This document shows positions 7,781 through 17,554 of a DNA stretch of 64,000 nt, piece by piece. The notes beneath the pieces are model-generated. The model worked only from the letters and a program-made list of their open reading frames with translations, made no database searches and was not told where the DNA came from. The translations under genes and the position numbers were made by a program. The stretch's first letter is position 1; each line of letters begins with the position of its first letter. Source of the stretch: Allosalinactinospora lopnorensis (GTDB lineage Bacteria; Actinomycetota; Actinomycetes; Streptosporangiales; Streptosporangiaceae); contig NZ_LAJC01000004.1 in NCBI RefSeq assembly GCF_000981225.1, forward strand, positions 1 through 64,000, in the 5' to 3' direction.

Positions 7781-9490
7781 CTACTCCGCCGTGAACCCGA
7801 TGTCCTCGTAGGTGCGGGAGGCCAGCCCGAACCCGCCGAAGTTGGCCAGGTTCTCGGGCACCGCCCAGGTCCCGGTTCGCTGGAAGAACGGGATGCCCTG
7901 CCCGTTCTGCCACAGCAGCGCGTCGATCTCATTGGCAATGGCGTTGTAGCTCTCGGGGTCGGTCTCCTCGGCCAGCTCGTCGAACTTGTCGTTGATCTCC
8001 TCGGTGGAGGCGCGGCTGTTGTTGTTGCCCCAGTCCTCGCCTTCCTCGTCGAACGGGCCCGCGTAGTTCTCGAAGCCCTCGCCGACGTAGGGGGTCGTTC
8101 CGACCTGGACGAAGGACGCCAGCTCGAAGTCGCCGGTGTAGATGTGGTCCTCGAAGTAGGCGTCGGTCGGCCGGGTCTCGACGCTGATGTCGATGCCGAT
8201 CTCGCCCAGCTGATCCTGGGTGATCTCGGCCTCGTTGGTGCAGGCCTGGATACCCGCCGGGCAGAAGTAGCGCAGGCTCAGCTCGTCGCCGTCGTCGTTG
8301 GTACGCACGCCCTCGCCGCCGTCGCGGGTCCAGCCGGCCTCGTCGAGCAGCTCCTCGGCGCGCTCTACGTCCTGCTCGCCCAGGTCGCCGGAGTTGTCCT
8401 GGAACCCGGGGGAACTGGAGCGCAGCAGCCGGTTGACGGTCGGGTCCTCCGGCCAGTCGATGGAGTTGAGCGAGGCCGCGGCCAGGGCGGAGCGGTCGAT
8501 CCCCAGCATGATGGCGTGCCGCACGTCGACGTCGGACAGCTCGTCGGTGTCCGCGTTCATCTCGATGTAGCGGTAGCCGTTGTCGATGGCCTCGGTGATG
8601 CGGCCGTCCGCACGCTCCTGCGCCCTCTCGTACACCGCGGCCTCGTAGCCCACGTAGAAGGTGTCGAGTTCGTCGTTGACGAAGAAGTTCGCCTGCGCCT
8701 CGGGATCGCCGGGCTGGAAGATGATCCGGTCCAGCTTGGCCGGTTCGCCCCACCAGTCGTCGTCGCGGACGACGGTCAGCGTCTCGTTGCCCTTGTCGAG
8801 CTCATCGAACTTGAACGGGCCGGCCGTGATGGGGATGTCCTCAAGGTAGTCCTCGTTGAACTTGTCGGCGTCGGCCATGACCTCCTTGGGGTAGAGGTGC
8901 TCGAAGAGGATGCCGATCTCGCCGAACGGTTCGGAGAAGTGGACGGTGAACTCGTACTCGCCGTCGCCCTGCTCGACCGAGTCGATGCGCTCGTAGCCGT
9001 ACACCTGGCCCGGGGCGCCGAAGTCGCCGTCTTCCTCACCGCTGAGGGTCATGGCCTGCTGCTCGTAGTCCTCCCAGGTGATCGGCTCGCCGTTGGACCA
9101 CTGGGCGTCGGGGTTGAGCTCCATGCGAAGCTCCAGGCCGTCGTCGCTGAGCTCGTGGTCCAGCACGTAGGGCTCGTAGTTGTAGACCTCGCCCTTCTCA
9201 TCGAACTTGAAGGGCATCGGCATTACCGAGGCCATGATGTCCGCGGCCACGCCGAGGTTGCCGTCGGTGTGGTGCAGCATGAACTGGGAGATCGGCTGGC
9301 TGGTGCCCCAGTTCAGGGTGCCGCCGTCCTCCAGGGCGTCCCGGTCCTGCTGGTTGACGTCCCACGCCGCGATGTCGTCGAGCGAGGCGGCCGCCCCGTC
9401 ATCGTCGCCCCCGCCACCCGAGCAGGCTGTCGCGGCCAGAGCCAGAGCCAGGGCCGGAGCGGCCAGGGCCACTTTCCGTCCGATTCGCAT
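7781..9490 (-). CDS. peptide-type ABC importer, substrate-binding lipoprotein (family 5)
   Basis: A 569-residue extracytoplasmic solute-binding protein of the oligopeptide/dipeptide (SBP_bac_5) family. The signal peptide carries a lipobox (AATAC, Cys at about residue 23) followed by a Gly/Asp-rich linker. Family features seen include the N-terminal GGTLNWGTSQPISQF segment, the RYIEMNADTDELSDVDVRHAIMLGIDR region, and FCPAGIQACTNEAEITQDQLGEIGI towards the C-terminus. It is the last gene of a four-gene operon (permease, permease, fused ATPase, this protein), 46 bp after the ATPase stop, and is followed by a terminator hairpin. Peptides are the likely substrate class; the actual ligand cannot be read from sequence. 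Confidence 0.9.
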   Translation of the reverse strand: MRIGRKVALAAPALALALAATACSGGGGDDDGAAASLDDIAAWDVNQQDRDALEDGGTLNWGTSQPISQFMLHHTDGNLGVAADIMASVMPMPFKFDEKGEVYNYEPYVLDHELSDDGLELRMELNPDAQWSNGEPITWEDYEQQAMTLSGEEDGDFGAPGQVYGYERIDSVEQGDGEYEFTVHFSEPFGEIGILFEHLYPKEVMADADKFNEDYLEDIPITAGPFKFDELDKGNETLTVVRDDDWWGEPAKLDRIIFQPGDPEAQANFFVNDELDTFYVGYEAAVYERAQERADGRITEAIDNGYRYIEMNADTDELSDVDVRHAIMLGIDRSALAAASLNSIDWPEDPTVNRLLRSSSPGFQDNSGDLGEQDVERAEELLDEAGWTRDGGEGVRTNDDGDELSLRYFCPAGIQACTNEAEITQDQLGEIGIDISVETRPTDAYFEDHIYTGDFELASFVQVGTTPYVGEGFENYAGPFDEEGEDWGNNNSRASTEEINDKFDELAEETDPESYNAIANEIDALLWQNGQGIPFFQRTGTWAVPENLANFGGFGLASRTYEDIGFTAE

Positions 9491-9536
9491 CCTTTATCTT
9501 CCTCCTTGGGTGTGCCGGCCGGCGGCCGGGGCGGGG

Positions 9537-11660
9537 TCAGACGACGGTGCGTTTCTCCGCGTAGTGGCAGGCGGCGCCGTGGTCGTCCTGCGAGACCGCG
9601 TTGAGTCCCGGTTCGGTGTCCACGCACGCCTGCTGTTCGGCGGTGCTGAGCGTGCGGAACTTGGGGCATCGCGGCCGGAAGCGGCAGCCGGACGGCGGGC
9701 TCGCCGGGCTGGGAAGGTCACCCTCCAGCACGATGGGGCTCCGGGTTCGCTCCTTTTCCGGGTCGGGCACCGGGATGGCCGACAGCAGCGCCTGGGTGTA
9801 GGGGTGCGCCGGCGCGGAGAAGAGGGAGTCCGCGGCGCCGATCTCCACGATCCTGCCCAGGTACATGACCGCCACGCGGTCGGCGATGTGCCGGACCACC
9901 GACAGGTCGTGCGCCACGAACAGGTACGACAGGCCGAGTTCGGCCTTGAGGTCGTCGAGCAGGTTGATCACGCCGGCCTGGATCGAGACGTCCAGAGCGG
10001 ACACCGGTTCGTCCAGGACCAGCAGCTTGGGTTTCAGGGCGAGGGCGCGGGCGATGCCGATGCGCTGGCGCTGGCCGCCGGAGAACTCCTGCGGGTAGCG
10101 GGCGGCGTGCGCGGGGTCCAGGCCCACAAGGGTGAGCAGCTCGTTGACCCGGGCCCGCAGCCCGGCGCGCGGGTGACGGTGGGTGCGCAGCGGTTCGGCG
10201 ACGACGTCGAACACCTGCATGCGCGGATCCAGGGAGGACATCGGGTCCTGGAAGACCACCTGGACATCGCGGCGGATCTCGAACCGCTCCCGGTGGCCGG
10301 CCCGGCCGGACTCCCTGCCCAGTACCGTCACCTTTCCGCTCTGCGGGGTCCGCAGGCTCAGGATCTCCATCAACGTGCTGGACTTGCCGCATCCGGACTC
10401 GCCGACCAGCCCCAGCGTCTCTCCCTCGGCTATCTCGAAGGAGATCCCGTCGACCGCGTACACCGTGCCCACGCGCCGCTTGAACACCGCGCCTTTCATC
10501 AGGGGGTGGTGCTTGACCAGCCCGTCGACGTCCAGGACGGTCTCGCGGTACTCACGGGGAGGCTGCCCGCTGCCGGCCCCGGACGCCTCAGGGAGCGGGT
10601 AGACGTCGGCGGCCGACCAGCCGTGCTCCTCGATCTCCCCTGTGCGGACGCAGGCCGCCGCGTGCCCCTCGGCGCCGACTGGCTGCAGTTCGGGCTCGGC
10701 CTCGCTGCAGGCGTCGATCGCCAGGGGGCAGCGGGGGGCGAAGGGGCAGCCGGACGGCAGGGCGCTGAGGGAGGGCGGGTTCCCCCTGATCGGGATCAGG
10801 GGGGCCTTCTCCTCGTCGTCGAGCCGGGGCACCGAGCCGAGCAGGCCCATCGTGTAGGGCATCCGGGTGCGGTAGTAGACGTCGTCGACCGCGCCGATCT
10901 CGACCGGCCGGCCAGCGTACATGACCAGCATGCGGTCCACGAGCCCGGCCACGACGCCGAGGTCGTGGGTGATCATCACGATGGCGGCGCCGGTCTCGCG
11001 CTGGGCGGTCTTGAGCACCTCCAGGATCTGCGCCTGGATGGTGACGTCGAGCGCGGTCGTGGGCTCGTCGCAGATGATCACATCGGGGCCGTTGGCGATG
11101 GCGATGGCGATCATCACGCGCTGCCGCATGCCGCCGGAGAACTCGTGCGGGAAGGCGCGGTACCGCTGCGCGGGGTTGGGAATGCCGACGAGCTCCAGCA
11201 GCTCGACCGCGCGGTCGGCGGCCTCCGCCTTGGAGACCGCCGGATTGTGCACCCGCACGGCTTCGGCGATCTGGTCGCCGACCGCGTAGACGGGGGTGAG
11301 CCCGGACAACGGGTCCTGGAAGATCATGGAGATGGTCTCGCCGCGCTTGGCGGACATCCTGCGGTCGTCCAGGCCCAGCAGCTCCTCGCCGTGCAGCCGG
11401 ATCGACCCGGTGACCCGCGCGTGGTCGGGGAGCAGGCCCATCGCCGCCAGCGAGGAGACGGACTTCCCCGAGCCCGACTCGCCGACGATGCCGAGGATCT
11501 CGCCCCGCCTGAGGCTGTAGCCCACTCCGCGCACGGCCCTGATGTCGGGCCCCTTCCCCTCACCGGGGAAGGTGACGTGCAGGTCGCTGACCTCGAGGAC
11601 AGGAGCGCTGCCGTTGCGCTGCTCCACTGCTGCACTCGTCTGGATCTCGGTGCCGGTCAT
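9537..11660 (-). CDS. peptide-type ABC importer, fused dual ATPase
   Basis: A DppD-DppF-type fusion of 707 residues with two complete ABC domains. The first has Walker A GESGSGKS (about residues 60-67), signature FSGGMRQR and Walker B VIICDEP. The second has GESGCGKS, signature FSGGQRQR and Walker B LLVLDEP. Each domain ends in the oligopeptide-type C-terminal extension with a cysteine-bearing motif ([12 protein letters not shown] and [12 protein letters not shown]), which in this family can hold an iron-sulfur cluster. The chosen ATG at 11660 (MTGTEIQTS) lies 20 bp after the preceding permease; an upstream in-frame start would overlap that gene. It energises import through the two adjacent permeases. 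Confidence 0.92.
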   Translation of the reverse strand: MTGTEIQTSAAVEQRNGSAPVLEVSDLHVTFPGEGKGPDIRAVRGVGYSLRRGEILGIVGESGSGKSVSSLAAMGLLPDHARVTGSIRLHGEELLGLDDRRMSAKRGETISMIFQDPLSGLTPVYAVGDQIAEAVRVHNPAVSKAEAADRAVELLELVGIPNPAQRYRAFPHEFSGGMRQRVMIAIAIANGPDVIICDEPTTALDVTIQAQILEVLKTAQRETGAAIVMITHDLGVVAGLVDRMLVMYAGRPVEIGAVDDVYYRTRMPYTMGLLGSVPRLDDEEKAPLIPIRGNPPSLSALPSGCPFAPRCPLAIDACSEAEPELQPVGAEGHAAACVRTGEIEEHGWSAADVYPLPEASGAGSGQPPREYRETVLDVDGLVKHHPLMKGAVFKRRVGTVYAVDGISFEIAEGETLGLVGESGCGKSSTLMEILSLRTPQSGKVTVLGRESGRAGHRERFEIRRDVQVVFQDPMSSLDPRMQVFDVVAEPLRTHRHPRAGLRARVNELLTLVGLDPAHAARYPQEFSGGQRQRIGIARALALKPKLLVLDEPVSALDVSIQAGVINLLDDLKAELGLSYLFVAHDLSVVRHIADRVAVMYLGRIVEIGAADSLFSAPAHPYTQALLSAIPVPDPEKERTRSPIVLEGDLPSPASPPSGCRFRPRCPKFRTLSTAEQQACVDTEPGLNAVSQDDHGAACHYAEKRTVV

Positions 11661-11679
11661 TGCTCTTGCCGCCCCTTGT

Positions 11680-12600
11680 CTAGGACCTGTGCTTGGACTG
11701 CGGGTCGAGGGCATCGCGCAGGCCGTCGCCGATCAGGTTGACCGCCAGCACCAGCACGACGAGCAGGCCGGTGCAGAAGACGAACAACCACGGATGCGTG
11801 GTAGCCGATCGCGACCCGGCGGCGATCAGCGAACCGAGCGAGACATCCGGGGGCTGCACGCCGAACCCGAAGTAGGAGAGGCTGGTCTCGGTGATGATGG
11901 CGGCGCTGACGTTGATGGTGGCGTCCACGACCAGCAGCGACGACATGTTCGGGATGATGTGCCGGAAGATGATCCTCCAGGCGGGTACCCCCATGTAGTG
12001 GGCCGCCAGCACGTACTCGCGCTCTTTCAGCGAGATGGTCATGCCGCGCACCATCTTGGAGGTGACCATCCACATGAAGGCGGCGAGCAGTATGACGAAG
12101 ACGACCCATCCCTTGTCGCGCAGCGCGGGGTAGAGGATCGCCAGGATCAGGAAGCTGGGCAGCACCAGCGCCAGATCGGTGATCCACATGAGGACCCGGT
12201 CCGTGACACCGAGGAAGTACCCGGCGAAGGCGCCGACCACCGCCGCGATGAACGTGGAGAGCACCGCCACCAGGATCCCGATGACGATCGACTTCTGCAG
12301 GCCCACCATGGTGTTGACGAAGATGTCGCGGCCGGTGTCGTCGGTTCCCCACAAGTGGTCGGGCGATGGCGGCTGCAGGAACGCGCTGTAGTCGCGCTCA
12401 CCGAACTCCCATGGGTTGAACAGCGGGCCGATCCAGGCCATGGCGGTCAGCAGCACGATGCAGGCGAGTCCTACGATGACCCGGCGCGTGGCGAGCATCT
12501 GCCGGAGCACGTTCACCCACCGGCCGGAAACGCGGACCTCGTCCGCACCGCCGTGGCCGGGGTCGGCTTCGAGGGCCGCGTGTTCGGCGGACATGCTCAT
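11680..12600 (-). CDS. peptide-type ABC importer permease (DppC/OppC-like)
   Basis: A 306-residue inner-membrane permease. The N-terminal 35 residues are hydrophilic, then comes one membrane segment ([18 protein letters not shown]). A periplasmic stretch with the family's [13 protein letters not shown] motif follows, then the five-helix transport core. The EAA loop, which contacts the ATPase, reads [24 protein letters not shown]. It sits 76 bp after the first permease and 19 bp before the ATPase gene. It partners the other permease as a heterodimer. Confidence 0.92.
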   Translation of the reverse strand: MSMSAEHAALEADPGHGGADEVRVSGRWVNVLRQMLATRRVIVGLACIVLLTAMAWIGPLFNPWEFGERDYSAFLQPPSPDHLWGTDDTGRDIFVNTMVGLQKSIVIGILVAVLSTFIAAVVGAFAGYFLGVTDRVLMWITDLALVLPSFLILAILYPALRDKGWVVFVILLAAFMWMVTSKMVRGMTISLKEREYVLAAHYMGVPAWRIIFRHIIPNMSSLLVVDATINVSAAIITETSLSYFGFGVQPPDVSLGSLIAAGSRSATTHPWLFVFCTGLLVVLVLAVNLIGDGLRDALDPQSKHRS

Positions 12601-12676
12601 GGCGTCGTCTCCAGCCGGGTCGGAAGCGGGCGGGTGCCGGGGGCGGAGGCCGGCGGGTGCGGTCGGCGCGGCGTCA

Positions 12677-13660
12677 TCAACTCACCCTCACCCGCGGGTC
12701 GAGCCAGGCGTAGAGGATGTCCGAAAGGAACGAGGCCGCCATGATGCACACCGCCATGAAGCAGGAGACCGCGGCCACCGCGTGCACGTCGTTGGTGACG
12801 ATCGAATCGACCACCCACGAGCCCATGCCGTTCCAGTTGTAGATCTTCTCGGTGAAGGTCGTGCCGGCCATCATCACGCCGAATGTGAAGGTGAAGTAGG
12901 TGACCGTGGGGATCAGAGCGGTACGCAGCGCGTGCTTGAGTAGTGCGTCTCGCCGGTTGAGTCCTTTGGCCCGGGCCGTCCGCACGAAGTCGGAGCCGAG
13001 GACGTCGAGCATCATGTTGCGCTGGTACCGGCTGAACGCGGCGAACTGGGCCAGTGCCAGTGCCAGCGTCGGCAGGATCATGTGCTTGAGACGATCCCAT
13101 AAGGTGCCCCAGAATCCCGCTTCGAGGCCTAAAGTGCCCTCGCCGTTATAGACGAATACCTGGGCACCGACCGCCTGGTTGAACATGGTGGCGAAAACCT
13201 GCAGGGAAAGCGCGATGACCACGGCCGGAACCGCCAGGACGAAAAACGCTCCCGCGGTCGACGCCTTATCGAACAGCCGGTACTGCTTCACCGCCGCGTA
13301 CGCGCCTACGGCCACACCGATCACACTGCCGAGGACGGTTCCCACGATGATCAGCCGAAGTGAGACCCATACACGACGTTCGATCTCGTCGTTTACCGGG
13401 GTCCCGGTTACGGTCTTCCCGAAGTCGCCTTTCGCGACGCCGGAGGCCCATACGACCCAGCGCTCGGCGAGCGGTGTCTTGTCGTTCAGATTGAGTTCGT
13501 CCAGGCGCTGGTCGACCTGTTCCTCGGTCGGCCGGGGGCTCCGCTCTTCATAATTGACCCGGGGGCTCAGCGTTGTCGCTGCCAGGAGGTAGGCGAAGGT
13601 CGTGGCCAGCATGATCAGCACGACATAGTTCACTAGTCGCCTGACCAGGAACTTCCCCAA
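12677..13660 (-). CDS. peptide-type ABC importer permease (DppB/OppB-like)
   Basis: First gene of the importer operon, 327 residues. It starts with an N-terminal membrane helix (VNYVVLIMLATTFAYLLAAT), followed by an unusually long periplasmic insert rich in charged residues (about residues 33-75). The transport core follows, with GDFGKTVTGTPV and the EAA loop SDFVRTARAKGLNRRDALLKHALR. The family normally uses this subunit with the OppC-like partner encoded next. The start ATG at 13660 gives the expected MGKFLVRRLVNY head. The promoter should lie in the 560-bp spacer upstream. Confidence 0.92.
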   Translation of the reverse strand: MGKFLVRRLVNYVVLIMLATTFAYLLAATTLSPRVNYEERSPRPTEEQVDQRLDELNLNDKTPLAERWVVWASGVAKGDFGKTVTGTPVNDEIERRVWVSLRLIIVGTVLGSVIGVAVGAYAAVKQYRLFDKASTAGAFFVLAVPAVVIALSLQVFATMFNQAVGAQVFVYNGEGTLGLEAGFWGTLWDRLKHMILPTLALALAQFAAFSRYQRNMMLDVLGSDFVRTARAKGLNRRDALLKHALRTALIPTVTYFTFTFGVMMAGTTFTEKIYNWNGMGSWVVDSIVTNDVHAVAAVSCFMAVCIMAASFLSDILYAWLDPRVRVS

Positions 13661-14226
13661 TTGGGGCCTCCCACCTCATCGCCCGAGCGGTACACGTTCG
13701 ACAACTGCCGTGAACGGCCGGAATTGCCCCCCGGAACGGCACAAGCGCACTCATGCGGGCATGAGTTCGATAAGTCCCGCGCCACCGGTGGGGATCGACC
13801 CTCGACGACAACCGAAACATACACAAAATCCGGTTCACGGTCCGTGCTCCGAATTCCCAAGAGTGTGGGTTACTCTAAGACACTGACCGGTAACCTGCAC
13901 ATCAAGAAACGGCAACGGGCCTCGGATTCCGCCGTGCCGCAACATTTACGTGGGATATTAACGGAACGTACGGGGTGAGTGGCGCACAGTTCGTAGGCTT
14001 CGAACAATATTTCGATAAAATACCGCTGAAATGCCCGTTCCGGGAGAGTGCGCGCATACCCGCCGAGAATAGAGCTTCGCCCGCCGGGCCGGTGAATGTT
14101 TCTTTCACCACAGACGCCCGTCCGCCTCGCGAGAGCCGCGTCGCACGTGCGACGCAGAGGCGGGGTCCATTCGGTTCGCCGCGGCCGGCTCGTTCCGCCG
14201 GAAATATCGGGCACGCGAGGGTTTTC
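13661..14226. other. spacer with importer promoter; no gene seen
   Basis: Between the importer operon and the GNAT gene, both read leftward. It is clearly less GC-rich than its flanks (for example around 13800-14110). Frames on the minus strand near 13902-14111 lack the third-position GC bias of real genes here. It probably carries the importer promoter; no specific operator recognised. Confidence 0.4.
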
Positions 14227-14738
14227 TCACACCGGGATTGCGTATCTCAGCAAAGTACTGCCCATGCGCGTCTTGGAACGGCAGGCGCCGTCGAGGGCCC
14301 AGCCGTGCCGCTCGTAGAAGGCGCGCGGGCGGTGATTCGCCTCGGCGGTCCACAATGTCGCGCGCCGGTGGCCGGCTCCGCGGAGGTCGTCCAGCGCGCT
14401 CGCCATCAACGCGTCGGCCACCCCGCTCCCCCACGCCTCCGGATGGACGTAGCACATGTGCAGCTCTCCCACGTCGGAACCGGCATCGTCGTCGGCGGAC
14501 GGCCGTGTGACGACGAGCCCCGAGACCACCGTGCCGTTTCCGCTCGATCGCGCGGAGTCGGCGACGTGCACCACGACCTCCGGGCCCGGACGGCCCGAGC
14601 AAACATCTCCGGCCTGCGGGGCTCGGCTTTCAGCGCGTCCGCCGGCATGATGTGCGGCCACGCGGCCAGGGCCGCCTGGTAGAAGATCTCCCCCATGTCC
14701 TGGGTATCGCTCTCCCGGGCCGATCGTATCGATGGCAT
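14227..14738 (-). CDS. GNAT-family N-acetyltransferase (probable one-base frameshift)
   Basis: A 170-residue GNAT acetyltransferase if one base is restored. The N-terminal third (MPSIRSARESDTQDMGEIFYQAAL...) starts at ATG 14738. The remainder reads in another frame from about PEVVVHVADSARS through the acetyl-CoA region (MCYVHPEAWGSGVADALM, then HRRATLWTAEANHRPRAFYERHGW) to the stop at 14227. Adding one G to the GGG at 14582-14584 (CCC to CCCC on the coding strand) joins them as ...FARAVRAPEVVVHVA. The AWGSGVADAL stretch is the Q/RxxGxG/A pyrophosphate-binding motif. The acceptor substrate is unknown. Confidence 0.75.
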
Positions 14739-14800
14739 TCGACCATTCTGGCACCGCCCCGTGGCACCACCCTTGTGTGGGAGTGCCGCCCCGCACAAGG

Positions 14801-14837
14801 ATGGTGCCGCCCCCGCTTGCCGCGGGGGCGGCACCAT
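14801..14837 (-). terminator. terminator hairpin of the aldo/keto reductase gene
   Basis: Perfect 16-bp arms (14801-14816 and 14822-14837) around TTGCC, starting four bases after the stop of the leftward aldo/keto reductase gene. Relatives of the arm sequence recur just downstream (GGTGCCACGGGGCGGTGCC region near 14750-14790), possibly a second fold. Confidence 0.8.
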
Positions 14838-14840
14838 CGG

Positions 14841-15917
14841 TCAGTGTTCGCTGGAGCGCCGCCAGATGTTGACACCGAGGTCCTCTGCGTACCGGTCGAT
14901 CTCGGCCAGCTCCTCGCCGGTGAGCTCCGGGCCGCGCACCGCCGCGATGCTGTCTTCCAGCTGGGCGACGCTGCTCGCCCCGATGAGCGCCGAAGTCACC
15001 CGGGCGTCCCGGAGCACCCAGGAGATCGCGAGCTGGGCCAGGCTCTGGCCCCGTCTCTTCGCGATGCCGTTGAGCGCGCGGACCCTGCTCAGGTTCTCCT
15101 CGCTCAGCCAGTCCGCCGAGAACGCCTTCCCCGTTCTGACCCGTGAGTCCTCCGGGATGCCCTCCAGGTACTTGCCGGTGAGCAGCCCCTGGGCCAGCGG
15201 GGAGAAGACGATGCAACCGGCTCCCTCGCGCTGCAGTGTCCCGAGCAGGTCCTGCTCCTCGATCCACCGGTTCACCATGGAGTACGAGGGCTGGTGGATC
15301 AGCAGCGGGGTCCCCATATCGCGGAGGAGCGCCGCGGCTTCGGCCGTCCGCTCCGCCGAGTAGGAGGAGATGCCGGCGTAGAGGGCCTTGCCTGACTTCA
15401 CGGCCGTGTCGAGCGCCGACATCGTCTCTTCGAGCGGGGTGTCCGGGTCGAAGCGGTGGCTGTAGAAGATGTCGACGTAGTCCAGGCCCATGCGGGCGAG
15501 GGACTGGTCCAGGCTGGAGAGCAGGTACTTCCGGGAACCGCCGATACCGTAGGGCCCCGGCCACATGTCGTAGCCGGCCTTGGTGGAGATGACCAGTTCG
15601 TCGCGGTACGGCCGGAAGTCCTCGCGGAGGATCCGGCCGAAGTTGAGCTCCGCGGATCCGGGCGGCGGTCCGTAGTTGTTGGCCAGGTCGAAATGGGTGA
15701 CACCGAGGTCGAACGCGCGGCGCAGGATGGCCCGCTGGCTCTCCAGCGGCCGGTCGTCACCGAAGTTCTGCCATAGCCCCAGGGAGATCTCGGGCAGGTC
15801 CAGACCGCTGCGCCCGCTCCGGCGGTAGGGCATCCGCCCGTCGTAGCGGGAGGGGTCGGCTTCGTGGACGCCCGCGCTCGGGCTATCCAGTCGAGGAATG
15901 TCGGCTTCTCGCACCAT
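14841..15917 (-). CDS. aldo/keto reductase, YghZ-like (L-glyceraldehyde 3-phosphate reductase type)
   Basis: An NADPH-dependent (beta/alpha)8 reductase, 358 residues. It is close to Escherichia coli YghZ along its length: SLGLWQNFGDDRPLESQRAIL, FDLANNYGPPPGSAE (catalytic Asp and Tyr), STKAGYDMWPGPYG (catalytic Lys), YVDIFYSHRFD (catalytic His), and the C-terminal SALIGASSVAQLEDSI that contacts the cofactor. YghZ-type enzymes reduce L-glyceraldehyde 3-phosphate and other aldehydes. ATG 15917 gives a head slightly longer than YghZ (MVREADIPRLDSPSAG precedes VHEADPSRY); a later start is possible. It is a single-gene unit ending in a strong hairpin. Confidence 0.9.
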   Translation of the reverse strand: MVREADIPRLDSPSAGVHEADPSRYDGRMPYRRSGRSGLDLPEISLGLWQNFGDDRPLESQRAILRRAFDLGVTHFDLANNYGPPPGSAELNFGRILREDFRPYRDELVISTKAGYDMWPGPYGIGGSRKYLLSSLDQSLARMGLDYVDIFYSHRFDPDTPLEETMSALDTAVKSGKALYAGISSYSAERTAEAAALLRDMGTPLLIHQPSYSMVNRWIEEQDLLGTLQREGAGCIVFSPLAQGLLTGKYLEGIPEDSRVRTGKAFSADWLSEENLSRVRALNGIAKRRGQSLAQLAISWVLRDARVTSALIGASSVAQLEDSIAAVRGPELTGEELAEIDRYAEDLGVNIWRRSSEH

Positions 15918-16376
15918 GACCCCATGATCCCATCTGATGGCGGAGGTTCGCGCGGGGGAGTACCTGGTCCGCCGGCCGGTCGGGCCGCACCTGCGACCCC
16001 AACTCCACCGATATGACCGATTTCGGCCAGGTTTGGGGGTTAAAATGCGGATCGGAGCACGGCTGCCCTCGGATCCTGGCTGGCCACCGCTCTATGGTTG
16101 TCCACAGAGCGGCACGAGTTCCCGACCCCACCCGCTTCACCGGAAGTCAGCCCACGTATCCTGAGCGTGGATATGGCCTTCATGGCCTTGAGAACCTCCA
16201 AGGACCAGCAACGAACAAACCACGAGAGAGCGTCCACTACCCCAGTGGCTCCCGGCCATCCCCGCATTGCGCCGTGACCTCGCGCAGGAGGCATCGGACG
16301 CCTGAAGGGGGCCACACAGCACGTCACCGCGGTCCGAACGTGACGCCGATGCACTGCCCCGGGGAGTGATCAGCAC
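15918..16376. other. divergent promoter region, no gene seen
   Basis: The spacer lies between the leftward aldo/keto reductase and the rightward HATPase gene. Some open frames occur, but none has coding character or a ribosome-binding site. It should hold promoters for both flanking genes; I recognise no operator. Confidence 0.35.
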
Positions 16377-16910
16377 ATGTCCGATACCCCAACCGCGAGT
16401 TCGCGGGACCTCGGGCGCGCCCGGATCCCGAGCCCGCGCCCGGACAGTACCCACCATCCACTCCAACGTCCGGCAAAGTCTATGGAAGAGCAGCCCACAC
16501 CACCGGCCGAGGTGCCGGGCCCGCCGGCCCGGCGCCGGTTTCCGGGATTGCCCAACCAAATCAAGTACGCCCGCCGCTTCGTCGAACGGCAGCTTGCCGC
16601 CTCACCGGTGCTCGCGACCGCGACCCTGCTCACCAGCGAACTGTCGACCAACGCCGTCACGCACAGCGCGTCCGGCTCCCCCGGCGGCAAGTTCGAGGTG
16701 ACCGTCTACCTCACCTCGGGCTGGACCCGCGTGGAAGTACGCGACCTCGGCAGCCTGGAGGAGCCCCGCGCCCAGCACCGGGACCCCTACGACACCAGCG
16801 AGCACGGGCGCGGTCTCGACCTCGTCGATGCGATGGCCGTGAAGTGGGGCACCGAGCCCCGCGCCGACGGTCTGGGACAGCTGGTCTGGTTCGAGCTTCT
16901 CTGGGACTAA
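16377..16910 (+). CDS. HATPase-domain regulator (RsbW/anti-sigma kinase-like)
   Basis: A 177-residue protein: about 55 residues of low-complexity, Pro-rich head followed by a GHKL ATPase domain of the RsbW type. Visible motifs are the N-box LTSELSTNAVTHSASGS (ATP/Mg binding Asn), the G1 box EVRDLGSLEEP in place of the usual DxGxG, and the G2-type SEHGRGLDLVDAMAVKWG. Such single-domain ATPases are abundant in filamentous actinomycetes and act as anti-sigma factors or partner-switching kinases. The ATG at 16377 allows the full head; an internal ATG near residue 36 could also serve. No partner gene is adjacent. Confidence 0.8.
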   Translation: MSDTPTASSRDLGRARIPSPRPDSTHHPLQRPAKSMEEQPTPPAEVPGPPARRRFPGLPNQIKYARRFVERQLAASPVLATATLLTSELSTNAVTHSASGSPGGKFEVTVYLTSGWTRVEVRDLGSLEEPRAQHRDPYDTSEHGRGLDLVDAMAVKWGTEPRADGLGQLVWFELLWD

Positions 16911-17058
16911 CGGCCCCTCGTTCAGCGACTGACACCGTGGCTGGCGGACCAGACCGTTCCGCCTCCCGGACATGACGAAGGGTCCCCCCGGTGCGGGGAG
17001 ACCCCGATCGTCATCGTGCCGGTGATCATGCGGGCATCGCTGGGCGAGAGCCCATGCA

Positions 17059-17214
17059 CTAGGTGTCCTCCCCGGGGGCCGTCTCCTCTGGTGGCGTGGC
17101 GGGCAACCGGTACTTCTCGTACAGCTCCCGAGCATAGTCCTTGGCTTCCTGCGACGGCTCGTCCCCGAGTTCCTCACGCACGAGCTCGTCGAGTTCGTTC
17201 TTCTTGCTTTCCAT
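17059..17214 (-). CDS. small hypothetical protein, 51 residues
   Basis: A short, strongly charged protein (MESKKNELDELVREELGD... ending TPPEETAPGEDT). It starts at ATG 17214 with TAGGAG well placed upstream, which is why I favour this start over longer in-frame options. The first 40 residues are predicted helical and Lys/Glu-rich, the tail acidic and Pro-rich. No domain recognised. It has no obvious partner, lying between the HATPase gene and the RND transporter. Confidence 0.65.
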   Translation of the reverse strand: MESKKNELDELVREELGDEPSQEAKDYARELYEKYRLPATPPEETAPGEDT

Positions 17215-17500
17215 TGAGTCTCCTAGCGAGGGGCCCTGGCCCGCAGGGCGATTCGCTTGCATGTGGCGGTCTCCCCCGGCCGCGCACCTTCGCGCTCCGC
17301 CTGTTTCCAAGGGCACTGGCCTGTTCTTGTCTGCCGCCTACCTCGGTGGAGGCAAGCGAGAAACCCCCATCTTGCGGGACGGGGGAGGAGTCACAAGCTG
17401 CAGCTTGCCCGTCATGAGGGCCAAATAACAAATCGCGGCCCCGCACCCAGGGTCGCACGCCCGCGCCATGACCGTCGCGTCTCCCCCCAAAGGGACGAAA

Positions 17501-17540
17501 CGGGTGCCGCGCCAGCCTCCGCGGGCTGGCGCGGCACCCG
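17501..17540 (-). terminator. terminator hairpin of the RND transporter gene
   Basis: Perfect 17-bp arms (17501-17517 and 17524-17540) with a TCCGCG loop, beginning 15 bases after the RND stop. The remaining spacer from 17215 to 17500 shows no gene. Confidence 0.8.
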
Positions 17541-17554
17541 GGGACCGCCGGGGT

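Noticed and set aside
8144-11741. Long rightward open frames opposite the ABC importer genes
   Set aside because: They are antisense shadows of the substrate-binding protein and ATPase genes, caused by high third-position GC, with low-complexity translations.
13902-14214. Leftward frames in the importer-GNAT spacer (MVKETFTGPAGEALFSAG...)
   Set aside because: Codon third positions are not GC-rich as in real genes here, and no domain or conserved pattern is seen.
16979-17004. GGTCCCCCC / GGGGAGACC hairpin after the HATPase gene, considered as a terminator
   Set aside because: The stem is short with a mismatch and weak symmetry compared with the other hairpins of the window; not listed as a feature.
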